A stretch of DNA of 64,000 nt from JAGNKE01 sp964583335 (GCA_964583335.1 CAZOVG010000001.1:186001-250000), one strand, 5' to 3'; numbered from the stretch's first letter, positions 50,202 to 60,003 are shown. Notes: generated from the letters alone by a model not told the origin. Numbers and translations: made by a program.

Positions 50202-50765
50202 ATGGAATGGATTGTACTTGCGGTTGTTGTCGTCGCCGCCCTCATGATGATCGTTCTGTATAACCGCCTTGTCGCCTTGCGCCAGACGCGGAATAACGCC
50301 TTTTCCGATATCGACGTGCAGCTTAAGCAGCGCTACGATCTGGTGCCGCAGCTTGTCGAAACCGTCAAGGGTTATGCCGCACACGAGAAGCAGGTTTTCG
50401 AGAATGTCACCAACGCGCGGGCGCAGGTCGGTTCGGCCCGGGGCGGGAACCCCGAAGCACGCATGAAAGCGGAGGGCATGTTCGGCGGCGCCATCGCCGG
50501 GTTGCTGGCCGTTGCGGAGAACTACCCGCAGCTCAAGGCCGACCAGAATTTCCAGCGTCTGATGGATGAATTGTCGGATATCGAGAACAAGATCGCCGCC
50601 GCGCGCCGCTTCTTCAACAGCGCGACCGCCGAATACAACACGGCCACCGAGCAGTTCCCCGCCGTTCTCATCGCCGGGGCCTTCGGTTTCCGCCGGGAAG
50701 TGTTCTTCGAGTTGGACGAGCTTGAAAAGGCCGCCGTTCACAAGGCGCCGGAAATCAAGTTCTAG
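50202..50765 (+). CDS. lemA: LemA family protein
   Basis: Membrane-anchored protein of 187 aa, one N-terminal helix (EWIVLAVVVVAALMMIVL) followed by a helical bundle outside. The LemA signature is NNAFSDIDVQLKQRYDLVPQ and ETVKGYAAHEKQVFENVT, with FNSATAEYNTATEQFPA later. Its function is not firmly known. The M48 protease gene follows 41 bases later, a pairing often seen, so the two probably act together in membrane-protein quality control. Confidence 0.93.
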   Translation: MEWIVLAVVVVAALMMIVLYNRLVALRQTRNNAFSDIDVQLKQRYDLVPQLVETVKGYAAHEKQVFENVTNARAQVGSARGGNPEARMKAEGMFGGAIAGLLAVAENYPQLKADQNFQRLMDELSDIENKIAAARRFFNSATAEYNTATEQFPAVLIAGAFGFRREVFFELDELEKAAVHKAPEIKF

Positions 50766-50806
50766 CGATTTTGCGGCCTCATGCGCCTTTTTGAGGGGTT
50801 TTCCAT

Positions 50807-51955
50807 ATGGCCATCGCCGCCGTCGGGCTTCGGACCCATATCTGGAACAACAATCTGAAGTCGATTGTTCTGCTTGCGCTTTATCCGCTGATCCTCGCGG
50901 GTATCGTCTGGGCGGTGTTCTGGGCCTTGGGCATGTCCATGGCGCGGCACAGCGGCGAGAATCTGGTGCGCAGCTACTCCGCGCTCGGGGACCCCAAAGG
51001 CTTTCCGATCCAGACGGCCGACATGCCCTTTCAGCCGGATCAGTCGGTTTTGTTCGCGAATTCGATGGTCGTTGAATACTGGCCGATGATTCTGAGCGCC
51101 GTGGCGGTCTGGTTCATGATCGCATGGTTTTTCCATACCTCGATGATACGTAGGCTCGCGCGGTCACACCCTGTTACGCGGCAGGAAGAGCCGGAGCTTT
51201 ATAATCTTCTTGAAAACCTCTGTATCTCCCAGGGCGTGCGAATGCCGCAGTTGGAGATTATCGAGACGCATGCCCGCAACGCCTTTGCCAGCGGGGTGAG
51301 CGAGGATACTTATGCGATCACGGTGACGCGGGGGCTTATGAACTCCCTCACGCGGGACGAGCTGGAGGGCGTTCTGGCACACGAGTTGGCGCATATCATC
51401 AACCGTGACGTGCGGCTTTTGATCGTGACGGTCATTTTCACCGGGATGTTCGGGTTTCTGGCGCAGCTTGTCTGGAGCAGCTTCCGGTACCGGATTTTTT
51501 ATATTCACGGACGACGAGACAGCAACCATGGCGGGATCGTGGTCGCGGTTTTGCTGGTCGCCGTCATTTTGTGGCTGGGTTATGTCGCCACGCTGTTCAT
51601 GCGGTTCGCGTTGTCGCGGCGGCGGGAATATATGGCGGATGCGGGCGCTGTGGAGATGACGCGCAACCCCGAGGCCATGATGCGGGCGCTGATGAGGATC
51701 TCGGGGCGGGATCATATTCCCGAGACCACGGCCGATATTGCCATGATGTGTATCGAAAATCACGTGCCGTTCCTCGGCCTGTTCGCCACGCACCCGCCCA
51801 TAGAACAGCGAATCAGGGCGATTTCCGAGACGACCGGAACCCCTGTTCCGCAGCTTTCGCATACCGGCCCGGCGGCGCGCGGGGAAACTTTCAGGGATCA
51901 ATATGCCAGCGGGCAGCGGCGCAACCCTTGGCTGATCCGCGGGCGGCGCGACTAA
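50807..51955 (+). CDS. M48-family membrane metalloprotease (HtpX-like)
   Basis: Zinc protease of 382 aa in the inner membrane. Two helices precede the peptidase domain (LKSIVLLALYPLILAGIVWA and MILSAVAVWFMIAWFF). The active site is HELAHIINRD (His192, Glu193, His196), with the third ligand Glu in SRRREYMADAGAVEM. Two more helices separate the motifs. Partner gene of lemA. Confidence 0.92.
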   Translation: MAIAAVGLRTHIWNNNLKSIVLLALYPLILAGIVWAVFWALGMSMARHSGENLVRSYSALGDPKGFPIQTADMPFQPDQSVLFANSMVVEYWPMILSAVAVWFMIAWFFHTSMIRRLARSHPVTRQEEPELYNLLENLCISQGVRMPQLEIIETHARNAFASGVSEDTYAITVTRGLMNSLTRDELEGVLAHELAHIINRDVRLLIVTVIFTGMFGFLAQLVWSSFRYRIFYIHGRRDSNHGGIVVAVLLVAVILWLGYVATLFMRFALSRRREYMADAGAVEMTRNPEAMMRALMRISGRDHIPETTADIAMMCIENHVPFLGLFATHPPIEQRIRAISETTGTPVPQLSHTGPAARGETFRDQYASGQRRNPWLIRGRRD

Positions 51956-52103
51956 GCTTATGTAAAAGCGTAACTTTCCCGTTTTTCAATCGAATAAGGA
52001 CCGTACACCCATTGTGTCGATTTTTCGCAAGAAGCTTTGAAATCTGGTAAAATGGAGTGTATATATCACTGCATATGTTTTAACAGGAGATTTGGAGATA
52101 CTC

Positions 52104-52823
52104 ATGCAACCTGCACATTTATCCAGAGAACGCGCCCAAGGCCGGGACTTTGACGCCGGATTGCGTGCGCATATGAACAGCGTCTATCTGCGGATGACCG
52201 CCGGCGTTCTCGTGACGGCGATCGTGGCCCTGTTTGTGGCCAATTCGCCTATGCTTCTTGAGCTCTTCCTCGGCGGGCCTCAGAAGATGATCGTTATTTT
52301 CGCACCTTTGGCGATTGTCATGTTCGGTTTTAATCCGATGACGATGCGCTCATCGACCTTGATGGCCGCATTTTTCGGCATTTCCGTTGCTTACGGAATT
52401 TCCTTTGCCACGATCGCTGTCTTGGCCGCCCAAGATGCCGCGTTCGGCATGGATGTCGCGCGGGCGTTTTTCGTCGCCACCGCCATGTTCGCGGGTTTGA
52501 GCATCTTCGGCTATACCACCAAAGCTGACCTCACGCCGATCAGAACGTTTTCGGTTATGGCGATCTGGGGCCTCTTCGCGGCCAGCCTCATGAACTGGCT
52601 GTTTCTTGAGAGCTCACTGATGTCTAACGCTATCGCGGGCATCGGGATCATCGTTTTCTCGGGCATGACGATCTGGCAGACGCAAGCGGTGAAGGACCTT
52701 TACTATCAGGTTGCCGATAAAGAGATGGTCAACCGTTTCAGCTGGGCCGCTGCGCTGAACCTCTACATCAGCTTTATCGCGCTGTTCCAATATATTCTGC
52801 ACTTCATGAGCCAGAATCGCTAA
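52104..52823 (+). CDS. Bax inhibitor-1/YccA-family membrane protein
   Basis: Seven-helix membrane protein of 239 aa related to BI-1, possibly a calcium leak channel or FtsH modulator. The start at 52104 has a GGAG ribosome binding site; a TTG four codons earlier is less likely. Family pattern: LRMTAGVLVTAIVAL, FGYTTKADLTP and FSWAAALNLYISFIALFQYI near the end, where the conserved aspartates are reduced. A good terminator follows. Confidence 0.92.
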   Translation: MQPAHLSRERAQGRDFDAGLRAHMNSVYLRMTAGVLVTAIVALFVANSPMLLELFLGGPQKMIVIFAPLAIVMFGFNPMTMRSSTLMAAFFGISVAYGISFATIAVLAAQDAAFGMDVARAFFVATAMFAGLSIFGYTTKADLTPIRTFSVMAIWGLFAASLMNWLFLESSLMSNAIAGIGIIVFSGMTIWQTQAVKDLYYQVADKEMVNRFSWAAALNLYISFIALFQYILHFMSQNR

Positions 52824-52840
52824 GCGCGAATGATTTACGA

Positions 52841-52867
52841 AAAGCCCCGCGATGCGGGGCTTTTTTT
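52841..52867 (+). terminator. Rho-independent terminator of the BI-1-like gene
   Basis: Stem AAAGCCCCGC / GCGGGGCTTT with a three-base loop, followed by a run of T, 20 bases after the stop. Confidence 0.92.
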
Positions 52868-52959
52868 GTTGTGGCGCCCGTCCCGGTTGACTTCGGCTTA
52901 TGCTTTGCTAATGTTCCGGCTTATCCGTTCACACTTCATATTTTTCGAGGGGCTTTAAA

Positions 52960-53394
52960 ATGTTCAAGGAATTCAAGGCGTTCATCGCGCGGGGCAACGT
53001 CATCGACATGGCGGTCGGTATCATCATGGGGGCGGCCTTTACCGCCATCGTCAATTCCATGGTGGGCGACCTGATCATGCCCGTCATCGGCGTTCTGACC
53101 AGCGGGGTCGATTTCGCGGACAAGTTCGTCGCGCTGGACGGGAACAGCTATGTCAATCTCAAGGCCGCCAAGGATGCGGGCGTGAGCGTGGTTTCATACG
53201 GGATTTTCATCAATGCGGTGATCAATTTCGTGATTATCTCGTTCGTCGTGTTCATGCTGGTTAAGGGCGTCAACAAGATCAAGGACGCCGCCGAGAAAGA
53301 GGAAAAGGCCAAGCAGGAGGCGGCCCCGGCCGCGCCTGCGGCCGATGTCGTCCTGCTGACCGAAATCCGGGATATTCTTAAGAAATCGGCCTGA
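52960..53394 (+). CDS. mscL: Large-conductance mechanosensitive channel MscL
   Basis: Homopentameric emergency channel that opens under osmotic downshock. The 144 residues show the N-terminal helix FKEFKAFIARGNVIDMAVGI, TM1 with IIMGAAFTAIVNSMVGDLIM, TM2 (GIFINAVINFVIISFVVFML) and the cytosolic helix rich in Lys, Glu and Ala. GAGGGG precedes the ATG. Confidence 0.97.
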   Translation: MFKEFKAFIARGNVIDMAVGIIMGAAFTAIVNSMVGDLIMPVIGVLTSGVDFADKFVALDGNSYVNLKAAKDAGVSVVSYGIFINAVINFVIISFVVFMLVKGVNKIKDAAEKEEKAKQEAAPAAPAADVVLLTEIRDILKKSA

Positions 53395-53426
53395 GGCGCG
53401 GGTCGGCTTTAAGGATATCCACTGAG

Positions 53427-53454
53427 AACGGCGCCTTCGGGGCGCCGTTTTTTC
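53427..53454 (+). terminator. Rho-independent terminator of mscL
   Basis: Stem AACGGCGCC / GGCGCCGTT, loop TTCGG, followed by TTTTT, about 30 bases after the mscL stop. Confidence 0.92.
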
Positions 53455-53504
53455 ACTTGAAATCACCGGGTTTTCGCAGTACTCATAGCCCTACCTTTGA
53501 AAAA

Positions 53505-53580
<76 letters not shown>

Positions 53581-53630
53581 TTTTCCCCTTTCCAATTGAA
53601 TGAAGGTCTTCCGGCTGCTTGCTGTCGGCG

Positions 53631-55307
53631 TTAGCGCACGCCTGGGGCGGCGACCGGTTTTGAGTCCGGATCGGGGGTTTGCGGGGGGGCAGACTCCGGC
53701 GAGGCGGACGGCGTCGGCGTCATTTGCGCGGTCAGCTGCCTGTGGTACTGCATCATCTGGTCCATCAGCCCGCCCTGATTGTAGCCGTAGAGGGTGACGC
53801 GGGCGCTGTCCACGACCGAATCCCGGCCGTTCAGCAGGCGCACGTCCCAGCTTTCACCCGGGCGCTGGATTTCTCCGAAACGCTCTTCCTGTCTGGCCCA
53901 ACTCACGAGATGTGTTCCCGAGCCGGACGCGTTCTGTAAGGACAGCGCACTGGCATCCTGTCCGGGGACCGTCAGGACGATCCCGGTGGGAACCGTCCCG
54001 TTCACGCGGTATGAGATATCAACGCGCGTGCGGTCTATTACCATATTCTGCCCCTGCGGCAGATCGGTGCGCAGGGCGATGGTTTCGCTTCCTCTCTGGT
54101 TCTCGGCAAGGCGGCCGCTCATCGTCGCGGTCACGGAATTTCTGTCGATATTCGGGTTGGTTTCGATGCGCTTATAGGCTTCGTCCAGAAGCTTGCGGAA
54201 AATTTCCGGCTGGAAAACGCCGTGCCCGCCGCCGGGGACGAAGACCTCCCCTGCGCGGTTCGTGTAGGACGACATCGGCTCCGCCTGCCCTTCGCGGGCC
54301 GTCGTGTCGATGGTCGCCATCTTGGCCAAGGTCGTAATTTCATCCTTGGTCAGGATCGGGCGGTTTCGCTCCTCGCGCTGCGTTTGCTCATAGAGGGCGC
54401 CGGAGATATATCCGGCCTGCTCGGGGGCGGAAAAAGACGTGCCGTCGATCCCGGTGGTAAAGCCGTTCGCGTCGATCGTCTGGGTCCGCCGGAAGCCCTC
54501 CATAATCTGGGAATGAAGCGTCTCGGGCCTGGCCATGTAGCCCTGAACCTGTTCGTTCACGCGGGCCCGGCCCGCCTCGGTTTCCTGCAATTCCGTGCGC
54601 TTGGCGCGGCTGATGTCGTAATAGGCGTCGGAAAGGGCGCGATCGCTCAGGCCCCGGCCCTGTTCGGATTGCTTGAACTGCTCGAAGGCGCGTTCTATTT
54701 CCTTGTCGATGACCCAGTTTCGGACAAGCTCCTCATGCCCGGTCAGCGAAGGGGCGACGTTGAAATATTGATATCGTTCGTTCCGGTTGAACGGGCTGTC
54801 GGCGGTCAGGGTCGGGTTGATCCGGCTGCTGTGCTCCTCGACATAGGGACGGCCACCGCCCATGTTGGCCTCGCCGACGACGAGGCTGTTTCTTGCAAAA
54901 TCGGAGACTCTGGGGATGCCCGTCCGCAGACTCTTGCCCTCGTTGCCGGCCGCCTCGACAAAGACGGGCATATCGCTCTCTGCGAATGCTTGCTGGTATG
55001 CTCGCACGGTCTGTTCGTTTGAGAGGCCGCTGCTGTTGAGAATCGCTCCGATTTCAACGCCGGAGCTGACGGACACGACGTCATATTGCTGGAGATGATT
55101 AATCGTACCCTGAAGATTTTCCGGAATGATCGGGCTTTCCCGCACCAGATCGACCGTGAGGGTGTTATTGCCCGTGAACCGCCTGAGGGCATCCTGATGG
55201 ATGTCGCGCGCAACTTCGGCGTGGCGTGTATAAAGGTCATACACGCTTGTTAGCTTGGAACTCTCGAAATGCGCAAATCTTGGTTGATCCGGCCCCGACA
55301 CTATCAC
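53631..55307 (-). CDS. Subtilase-like (S8) protein with degenerate N-terminus
   Basis: A 558-residue protein with parts of a subtilisin fold: a candidate catalytic His29 in RHAEVARDI, oxyanion Asn122 in EAAGNEGK, and the Ser291 motif GTSFSAPEQAG. The Asp motif normally found before the His is not evident; only about 25 residues precede His29, and an in-frame stop lies just before the GTG start, so the strand is missing. No signal peptide. The region from about 410 to 505 ends like a jelly-roll P domain (GEIQRPGESWDVRLLNGRDS). A Pro/Ser tail follows. It could be inactive or self-contained with an unusual Asp. Confidence 0.7.
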   Translation of the reverse strand: MIVSGPDQPRFAHFESSKLTSVYDLYTRHAEVARDIHQDALRRFTGNNTLTVDLVRESPIIPENLQGTINHLQQYDVVSVSSGVEIGAILNSSGLSNEQTVRAYQQAFAESDMPVFVEAAGNEGKSLRTGIPRVSDFARNSLVVGEANMGGGRPYVEEHSSRINPTLTADSPFNRNERYQYFNVAPSLTGHEELVRNWVIDKEIERAFEQFKQSEQGRGLSDRALSDAYYDISRAKRTELQETEAGRARVNEQVQGYMARPETLHSQIMEGFRRTQTIDANGFTTGIDGTSFSAPEQAGYISGALYEQTQREERNRPILTKDEITTLAKMATIDTTAREGQAEPMSSYTNRAGEVFVPGGGHGVFQPEIFRKLLDEAYKRIETNPNIDRNSVTATMSGRLAENQRGSETIALRTDLPQGQNMVIDRTRVDISYRVNGTVPTGIVLTVPGQDASALSLQNASGSGTHLVSWARQEERFGEIQRPGESWDVRLLNGRDSVVDSARVTLYGYNQGGLMDQMMQYHRQLTAQMTPTPSASPESAPPQTPDPDSKPVAAPGVR

Positions 55308-55451
55308 ACCCGTTTTTTTACAATTTTATCCTGTAACATTATCATAATAGGGGTAAAAAGAGAAAGTTTTGTCTAACTGTTCTGTCATTTAACCCGTATG
55401 CCATAGTAATTCCTTGCCTTTTCATAGGCTTATCCAGTATAACCGCACGCT

Positions 55452-56816
55452 ATGAAGAATGCGCAAAAAGCCCCCGTCGTCGGTATGGTCAGCCTCGGAT
55501 GCCCCAAGGCTCTGGTCGATTCCGAGCGGATTCTGACCAAGCTACGGTCTGACGGGTACGATTTCACCAATTCCCACGAGGGCGCGGACGTCGTCATCGT
55601 CAATACGTGCGGGTTTCTGGACACGGCCAAGGAGGAGAGCCTGAACGCCATCGGCGAGGCTCTGGATGTGAATGGCCGCGTGATCGTTACGGGCTGCATG
55701 GGCAAGGAGGCCGAAACGATCTCCGAGCGGTTTCCGAAGGTTCTGGCGATTACCGGGCCGCAGCAATACGAGCAGGTGGTGAGCGCCGTCAAGTTGGCCC
55801 AGCCGATCACGCACGACCCGTTTGTGCATCTGGTGCCCGAAGAGGGGCTGAAGCTGACGCCCAAGCATTATTCGTACCTCAAGATTTCCGAAGGGTGTAA
55901 CAACCGCTGCACCTTCTGCATCATCCCCTCTATTCGCGGCGATCTGGTCAGCCGCCCGATCCACCGCGTTTTGCACGAGGCGGAGCAGCTTTTGAAGGCC
56001 GGGACCAAGGAAATTCTGGTGATCTCGCAGGATACCAGCGCCTACGGGATCGACCTGAAATATGCCGAAAGCCCGTGGCGCGGCGAGCGGGTCAAGACCA
56101 AATTCTATGATCTTTGCAAGGCGCTTGGAACACTGGCGAAGGAATACGGGGCGTGGGTGCGGCTGCATTATGTTTATCCGTATCCGCATGTGGATGAGGT
56201 GATCCCGCTGATGGCGGAGGGGCTGATCCTGCCCTATCTCGACATTCCGTTCCAGCATGCCAGCCCCACGGTGCTGAAGGCCATGAAGCGGCCCGCCGCG
56301 CAGGAAAAAACGCTCGACCGCATCCGCAAATGGCGGGAAATCTGCCCGGATCTGGTGCTGCGCTCGACCTTCATCGTTGGATTTCCCGGCGAGACGGAGG
56401 AGGATTTCAATTTCCTTATCAACTGGCTGATCGACGCGCAGATCGACCGTGCGGGGGCGTTCAAGTATGAGGCCGTCGAGGGCGCGGTCTCCAACGCGAT
56501 CGCGCCGCACGTGCCCGAGGACGAAAAGCAGGAGCGCTGGGAGCGTTTCATGATGGTCCAGACCGATATCGCCGCCGCCAAGGCCGAGCAGAAGGTCGGG
56601 CAGGTTCTGGAGGTGATCATCGACGAGGTGGGCGAGCCGGACGAGGACGGCGCGGTCGGCGCGGACGGGCGCTCCAAGGGCGACGCGCCGGAGATCGACG
56701 GCACTGTGTTCATCCGCGACCTGCCTTCCGGGATCAAAGCGGGCGATATCGTGCGGGTTCTGATCGAGGATGCCGAGGATTACGATCTGTTCGGGGTGGT
56801 GCAGGAAGCGGCTTAA
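55452..56816 (+). CDS. rimO: Ribosomal protein S12 methylthiotransferase RimO
   Basis: Radical-SAM enzyme that adds a methylthio group to Asp of ribosomal protein S12. The UPF0004 domain has three cluster cysteines (SLGCPKALVDSE with Cys17, NTCGFLD and TGCMGKEAE); the radical SAM motif is CNNRCTFC (Cys149, Cys153, Cys156). A TRAM domain ends the protein, interrupted by an acidic Gly/Asp insertion (near EPDEDGAVGADG) found in many alphaproteobacterial RimO. 454 aa, normal length. Confidence 0.96.
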   Translation: MKNAQKAPVVGMVSLGCPKALVDSERILTKLRSDGYDFTNSHEGADVVIVNTCGFLDTAKEESLNAIGEALDVNGRVIVTGCMGKEAETISERFPKVLAITGPQQYEQVVSAVKLAQPITHDPFVHLVPEEGLKLTPKHYSYLKISEGCNNRCTFCIIPSIRGDLVSRPIHRVLHEAEQLLKAGTKEILVISQDTSAYGIDLKYAESPWRGERVKTKFYDLCKALGTLAKEYGAWVRLHYVYPYPHVDEVIPLMAEGLILPYLDIPFQHASPTVLKAMKRPAAQEKTLDRIRKWREICPDLVLRSTFIVGFPGETEEDFNFLINWLIDAQIDRAGAFKYEAVEGAVSNAIAPHVPEDEKQERWERFMMVQTDIAAAKAEQKVGQVLEVIIDEVGEPDEDGAVGADGRSKGDAPEIDGTVFIRDLPSGIKAGDIVRVLIEDAEDYDLFGVVQEAA

Positions 56817-56864
56817 GCTGCTGCCCCTGTTTTTTTTTACAATTATAAAACCTGGACTAAACCT

Positions 56865-58643
56865 TTATTCCAAGGTCGGCTGTTCGTTCTGGATGGCTTT
56901 GAAGATCTCGATGGAGACGTTCTCGACATGCGGCTGGAGTGATTGTTCGATCAGCAGAGATGTCAACATTTCCCGGCGCAAGGAAGAGTCGAACCGATCG
57001 CGCATGTTCATCAGGCCGATCGCGTCGATCGCCGCGCCCATCCGATCGACGTTTACGGGTTTGTCGTAGAGATTCGTGAAGAAGTTCGGGCTTTGATAGA
57101 TCTTCTTGGTCAGAACCTCCATCTGTGCGTAATAGCTGGGCCGTTCACCAAGGTAAGCGTGGATTTCCGGATCTGTGAGCGTGCCGAACTCGCGCAGGAA
57201 CGCCTTCATGAAGGTCCAGCCCGTGTCCTCGGTGTAGGTCACGACGGGCGGGGGCACGATGTTTGGCGGCCATGCGCCAACCGCCGGGGTGGCGAGGCCG
57301 GCAGGCGCACTGCTCTTCATTCCGACTATATTGACGAAACTGTTTTGAGCGGCGGCGAGTTTGGCCGCGTAGGCGCGTGTGTTGTAGTGGCTGCGCACGC
57401 TCTCGCGCACATCCTCAAACTCTATTCCTTCGAAGGCATCAGGGGCGTAGAGGTTCTGCGCCAGGGCAAAGATGTCTTCTTCCTCGTTGGTTATTGTGTT
57501 GTCCGAGAAGTTGGCCTCCAGCGTCAGTCTGCTGTCGAGGGTGCGGAAATAATCGATATCCTTGTTAAACCGTTCACGCAGCGCGGGGCCGGCACCGACA
57601 AGTGCCGGACACATCAGGTCCAGACCATCGTTGTTGTCGCGCGGGTTACAGTATTTTGTGCGGAATTGCTCTAGCCGGGTTGGAAAATCGCTTCTCGGTC
57701 CGTCGGATGTCGAGTCGTGCTCAACGCCCAGAGACTGGTTTAACAGGGCGCGGTTCAAGGCGCGCATGTCCAACTCAAACGCTCTTTCGGAATGCGCCAA
57801 GCTTTTTACAAAAGTTCCAAATCGGCAGATCTGCTCGCTCGGGTGGTAATCCTTGTGTGCACGGGCCATCAATTCGTGCATTTTTCTTTGCGATTCAAGC
57901 TGGAATTTTGCATCGAAAAACGCGCCGACGATCATGGCCTGCTGCATCATTACGGCGGAGAGCTGCTCGGTCATCATGTACATTGCGCGCGTGTAGCGGG
58001 CCTGAACCGCGCCAACGCTTGAGCCTGAAGAGTCTCCGAAGAAGACCTCAACCACGCCGTCTTCACGGGGTACGACATCGCTGCTCAGATCGTGGCCCTG
58101 AAAAGCCAGCTTCAGGAGTTTTTGGTGCTTCTCATCGACGCGGTCAAAGAGTTTCTCGCCCGCAAAGCCGCCGGACCAATCGGCCCTGCTTTGTTCCGCC
58201 TGAAACCCGTCCGAGACGATGATATCCGAGAACTGGCCCAGGCCCGAACCGGCATAGTCAACACGGCCGGACCGGGGGTCGAGTTTGAGCATCAGGTTCA
58301 GCGGGTCCGCCGGTGCGGCTCCGGCCTGTTGCTGGAGGCGGTCGATTTTGAGGTTGTAGGCCAGTTTGGATTCGGGATTTTCAAGCAAGTAGGGCGACGG
58401 GTCGAGTGTCAGGCGGCCCGAATCATCAAGGTTTTTTTGCCCTTTTTCAACGATCTGGCCGTCCTGAAACACTTCGTAGGCCAGTTTCGCGCCGGGCTGG
58501 AAGTTGCTGAGGTTCACGCGCGTGCCCGCGGTGGCCGCGTCATCGCTTAAACGGCCAGAAACCCATGCGCCAGAGAGCGCCAGCACACCGAACACCGCCA
58601 GTGCGCTTGCTATCTTTGTTCCTTTCCGGCCCTTCAGGTTCAT
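56865..58643 (-). CDS. Tandem paralogue A (592 aa), exported Cys protein of unknown family
   Basis: The longest and last member of the five-gene operon. It begins with a signal or anchor segment (IASALAVFGVLALSGAWVSG), then a unique domain of about 190 residues (including FQPGAKLAYEVFQDGQIVEK) not found in the other members, and then the shared region: EQLSAVMMQQAMIVGAFFDA, AHKDYHPSEQICRFGT, KYCNPRDNN, a second Cys in LDLMCP, NIVGMKSS, RPSYYAQMEVLTKKIY and NLYDKPVNV. The shared region ends in an amphipathic helix with SSLRREMLTSLLIEQSL. It has no CCxC cluster after the signal, unlike B-D. Function unknown. The gap to paralogue B is 31 bases. Confidence 0.75.
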   Translation of the reverse strand: MNLKGRKGTKIASALAVFGVLALSGAWVSGRLSDDAATAGTRVNLSNFQPGAKLAYEVFQDGQIVEKGQKNLDDSGRLTLDPSPYLLENPESKLAYNLKIDRLQQQAGAAPADPLNLMLKLDPRSGRVDYAGSGLGQFSDIIVSDGFQAEQSRADWSGGFAGEKLFDRVDEKHQKLLKLAFQGHDLSSDVVPREDGVVEVFFGDSSGSSVGAVQARYTRAMYMMTEQLSAVMMQQAMIVGAFFDAKFQLESQRKMHELMARAHKDYHPSEQICRFGTFVKSLAHSERAFELDMRALNRALLNQSLGVEHDSTSDGPRSDFPTRLEQFRTKYCNPRDNNDGLDLMCPALVGAGPALRERFNKDIDYFRTLDSRLTLEANFSDNTITNEEEDIFALAQNLYAPDAFEGIEFEDVRESVRSHYNTRAYAAKLAAAQNSFVNIVGMKSSAPAGLATPAVGAWPPNIVPPPVVTYTEDTGWTFMKAFLREFGTLTDPEIHAYLGERPSYYAQMEVLTKKIYQSPNFFTNLYDKPVNVDRMGAAIDAIGLMNMRDRFDSSLRREMLTSLLIEQSLQPHVENVSIEIFKAIQNEQPTLE

Positions 58644-58674
58644 GCCCTGTCTCCCTTAAACAACGCTCGCGCGT

Positions 58675-60003
58675 TTATTGTTTTGACGTATCCACAGTGT
58701 CGATCGCGTCCTCGATTTCGCTCTGAAGCTCGTCAACGGCCAGCTCCAAGAGAATAGACAAGGAAGCTTCCGTCCGAAGATAGCTCTTAAGCATATCGAA
58801 TTTCTGGATGAGGCCTATGGCCTGCATCGCCGCGCCTTTTCTTTCGACGTTGGCGGGCTTATCGTAAAGGTTCGTGTAGAATCTGGGGTCCTGATACGCT
58901 TTTTTGGTCAGGATTTCCATCTGCGCCTCATAGCTTGGGTTATTGCCCAAAAGCGCCGTTGCCTCAGCCGCCGGAACGCCCAGCTGTTGCAGGAAAGCCT
59001 CCATAAACGTGCGGGAGCCCGCCGTTCCCTCGACCTTCATGCCGACAATCGCATTAAAGCTGTTTTCCGCCACGCTCATCTGCGCGACACGCGCACGCAT
59101 GTCGATATAGGCCTGCTGGGCGCCTGTCACCTGCCTTGCGGGGTCGTTCGCCAAGGCCTGCGGGTCAGGCCTAAAGAACGTTTCATAACCGTAGAGGTTG
59201 CTCGCCAAGGCGACGATTTCTTCCTCCTGCGGTGTCGCGGGACCGGCGTTCGTAAAATTCGCCGTCACGGTGAAGGGGTGCATGATGGTGCGCGGGAAAT
59301 CGATATCCTTGTTGTAGCGTTCGCGGCCAGCCGCGGTTGTCGGGCTGGTACACAGCAGGTCGAGAGAGTCGTTGTTGTCCCTGCGGTCACAGAAGACCGA
59401 GCGGAACTGTTCTACACGGTTGACCATGTCCGTGCGGTCCCCACCGAACGCCGCGACGTTTGCATTTCCGAAAGCGCGATCTTGCGCGCGCTGGCTGAGG
59501 ATCAGTGTGGCCAGTTCGCCCATCCTTTCAGATGAGGCCAAACTTTTGATCCGCGTACCCACTTCGCACATCTCGATGCTGGGATGGTAATCTTTGTGGG
59601 CGCGCGCCATGAGTTGCTGGAACAGGCGCTGGGTTTCAAGTTGCTCCTGCGCATCGAGGAAGGTGCCGATAATCGTCATCTGCTGCATCGCGACAGCGCT
59701 CAGCTGTTCGGCCATAGCCATCATCGCCGGCAGAAGATTCTGCTGCCAGAACTCCCAGTCAAAGAAAAAGATTCGGTGCAGCGTGAGCTGGATGAAGATG
59801 TGAAGGTTGATGTTGATCCAGTTCTCAATCCACATTGTGATGTCGTCGGGCAGAAGAACATCGGTCAGACAGCTACAGCAGCTTACGCAACAGATGACCG
59901 CTTCCGCACGCTTGACTGTGAACGGCGCCGTACACAAAAAGATCACGAGCAGTATCGTGAGGATCGGCTTTTTGAGAATTTTGTTTATCTTGCTCAAGCT
60001 CAT
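58675..60003 (-). CDS. Tandem paralogue B (442 aa), exported Cys-rich protein
   Basis: The signal peptide (ILLVIFLCTAPFTVKRAEA) is followed at once by a cysteine cluster VICCVSCCSC (residues 36-45) and a hydrophobic aromatic stretch (about 55-90). The core carries the family blocks: EQLSAVAMQQMTIIGTFLDA, AHKDYHPSIEMCEVGT, CDRRDNN, LDLLCT, AIVGMKVEG, NPSYEAQMEILTKKAY and NLYDKPANV. An acidic C-terminal helix ends it. It starts two bases after the stop of C, so the genes are coupled. No known family recognised. Confidence 0.75.
   Translation of the reverse strand: MSLSKINKILKKPILTILLVIFLCTAPFTVKRAEAVICCVSCCSCLTDVLLPDDITMWIENWININLHIFIQLTLHRIFFFDWEFWQQNLLPAMMAMAEQLSAVAMQQMTIIGTFLDAQEQLETQRLFQQLMARAHKDYHPSIEMCEVGTRIKSLASSERMGELATLILSQRAQDRAFGNANVAAFGGDRTDMVNRVEQFRSVFCDRRDNNDSLDLLCTSPTTAAGRERYNKDIDFPRTIMHPFTVTANFTNAGPATPQEEEIVALASNLYGYETFFRPDPQALANDPARQVTGAQQAYIDMRARVAQMSVAENSFNAIVGMKVEGTAGSRTFMEAFLQQLGVPAAEATALLGNNPSYEAQMEILTKKAYQDPRFYTNLYDKPANVERKGAAMQAIGLIQKFDMLKSYLRTEASLSILLELAVDELQSEIEDAIDTVDTSKQ

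Noticed and set aside
50106..50741. N-terminal extension of the FIST frame
   Set aside because: The extra 212 residues are the antisense of lemA. The FIST fold and a fresh ATG begin at 50105.
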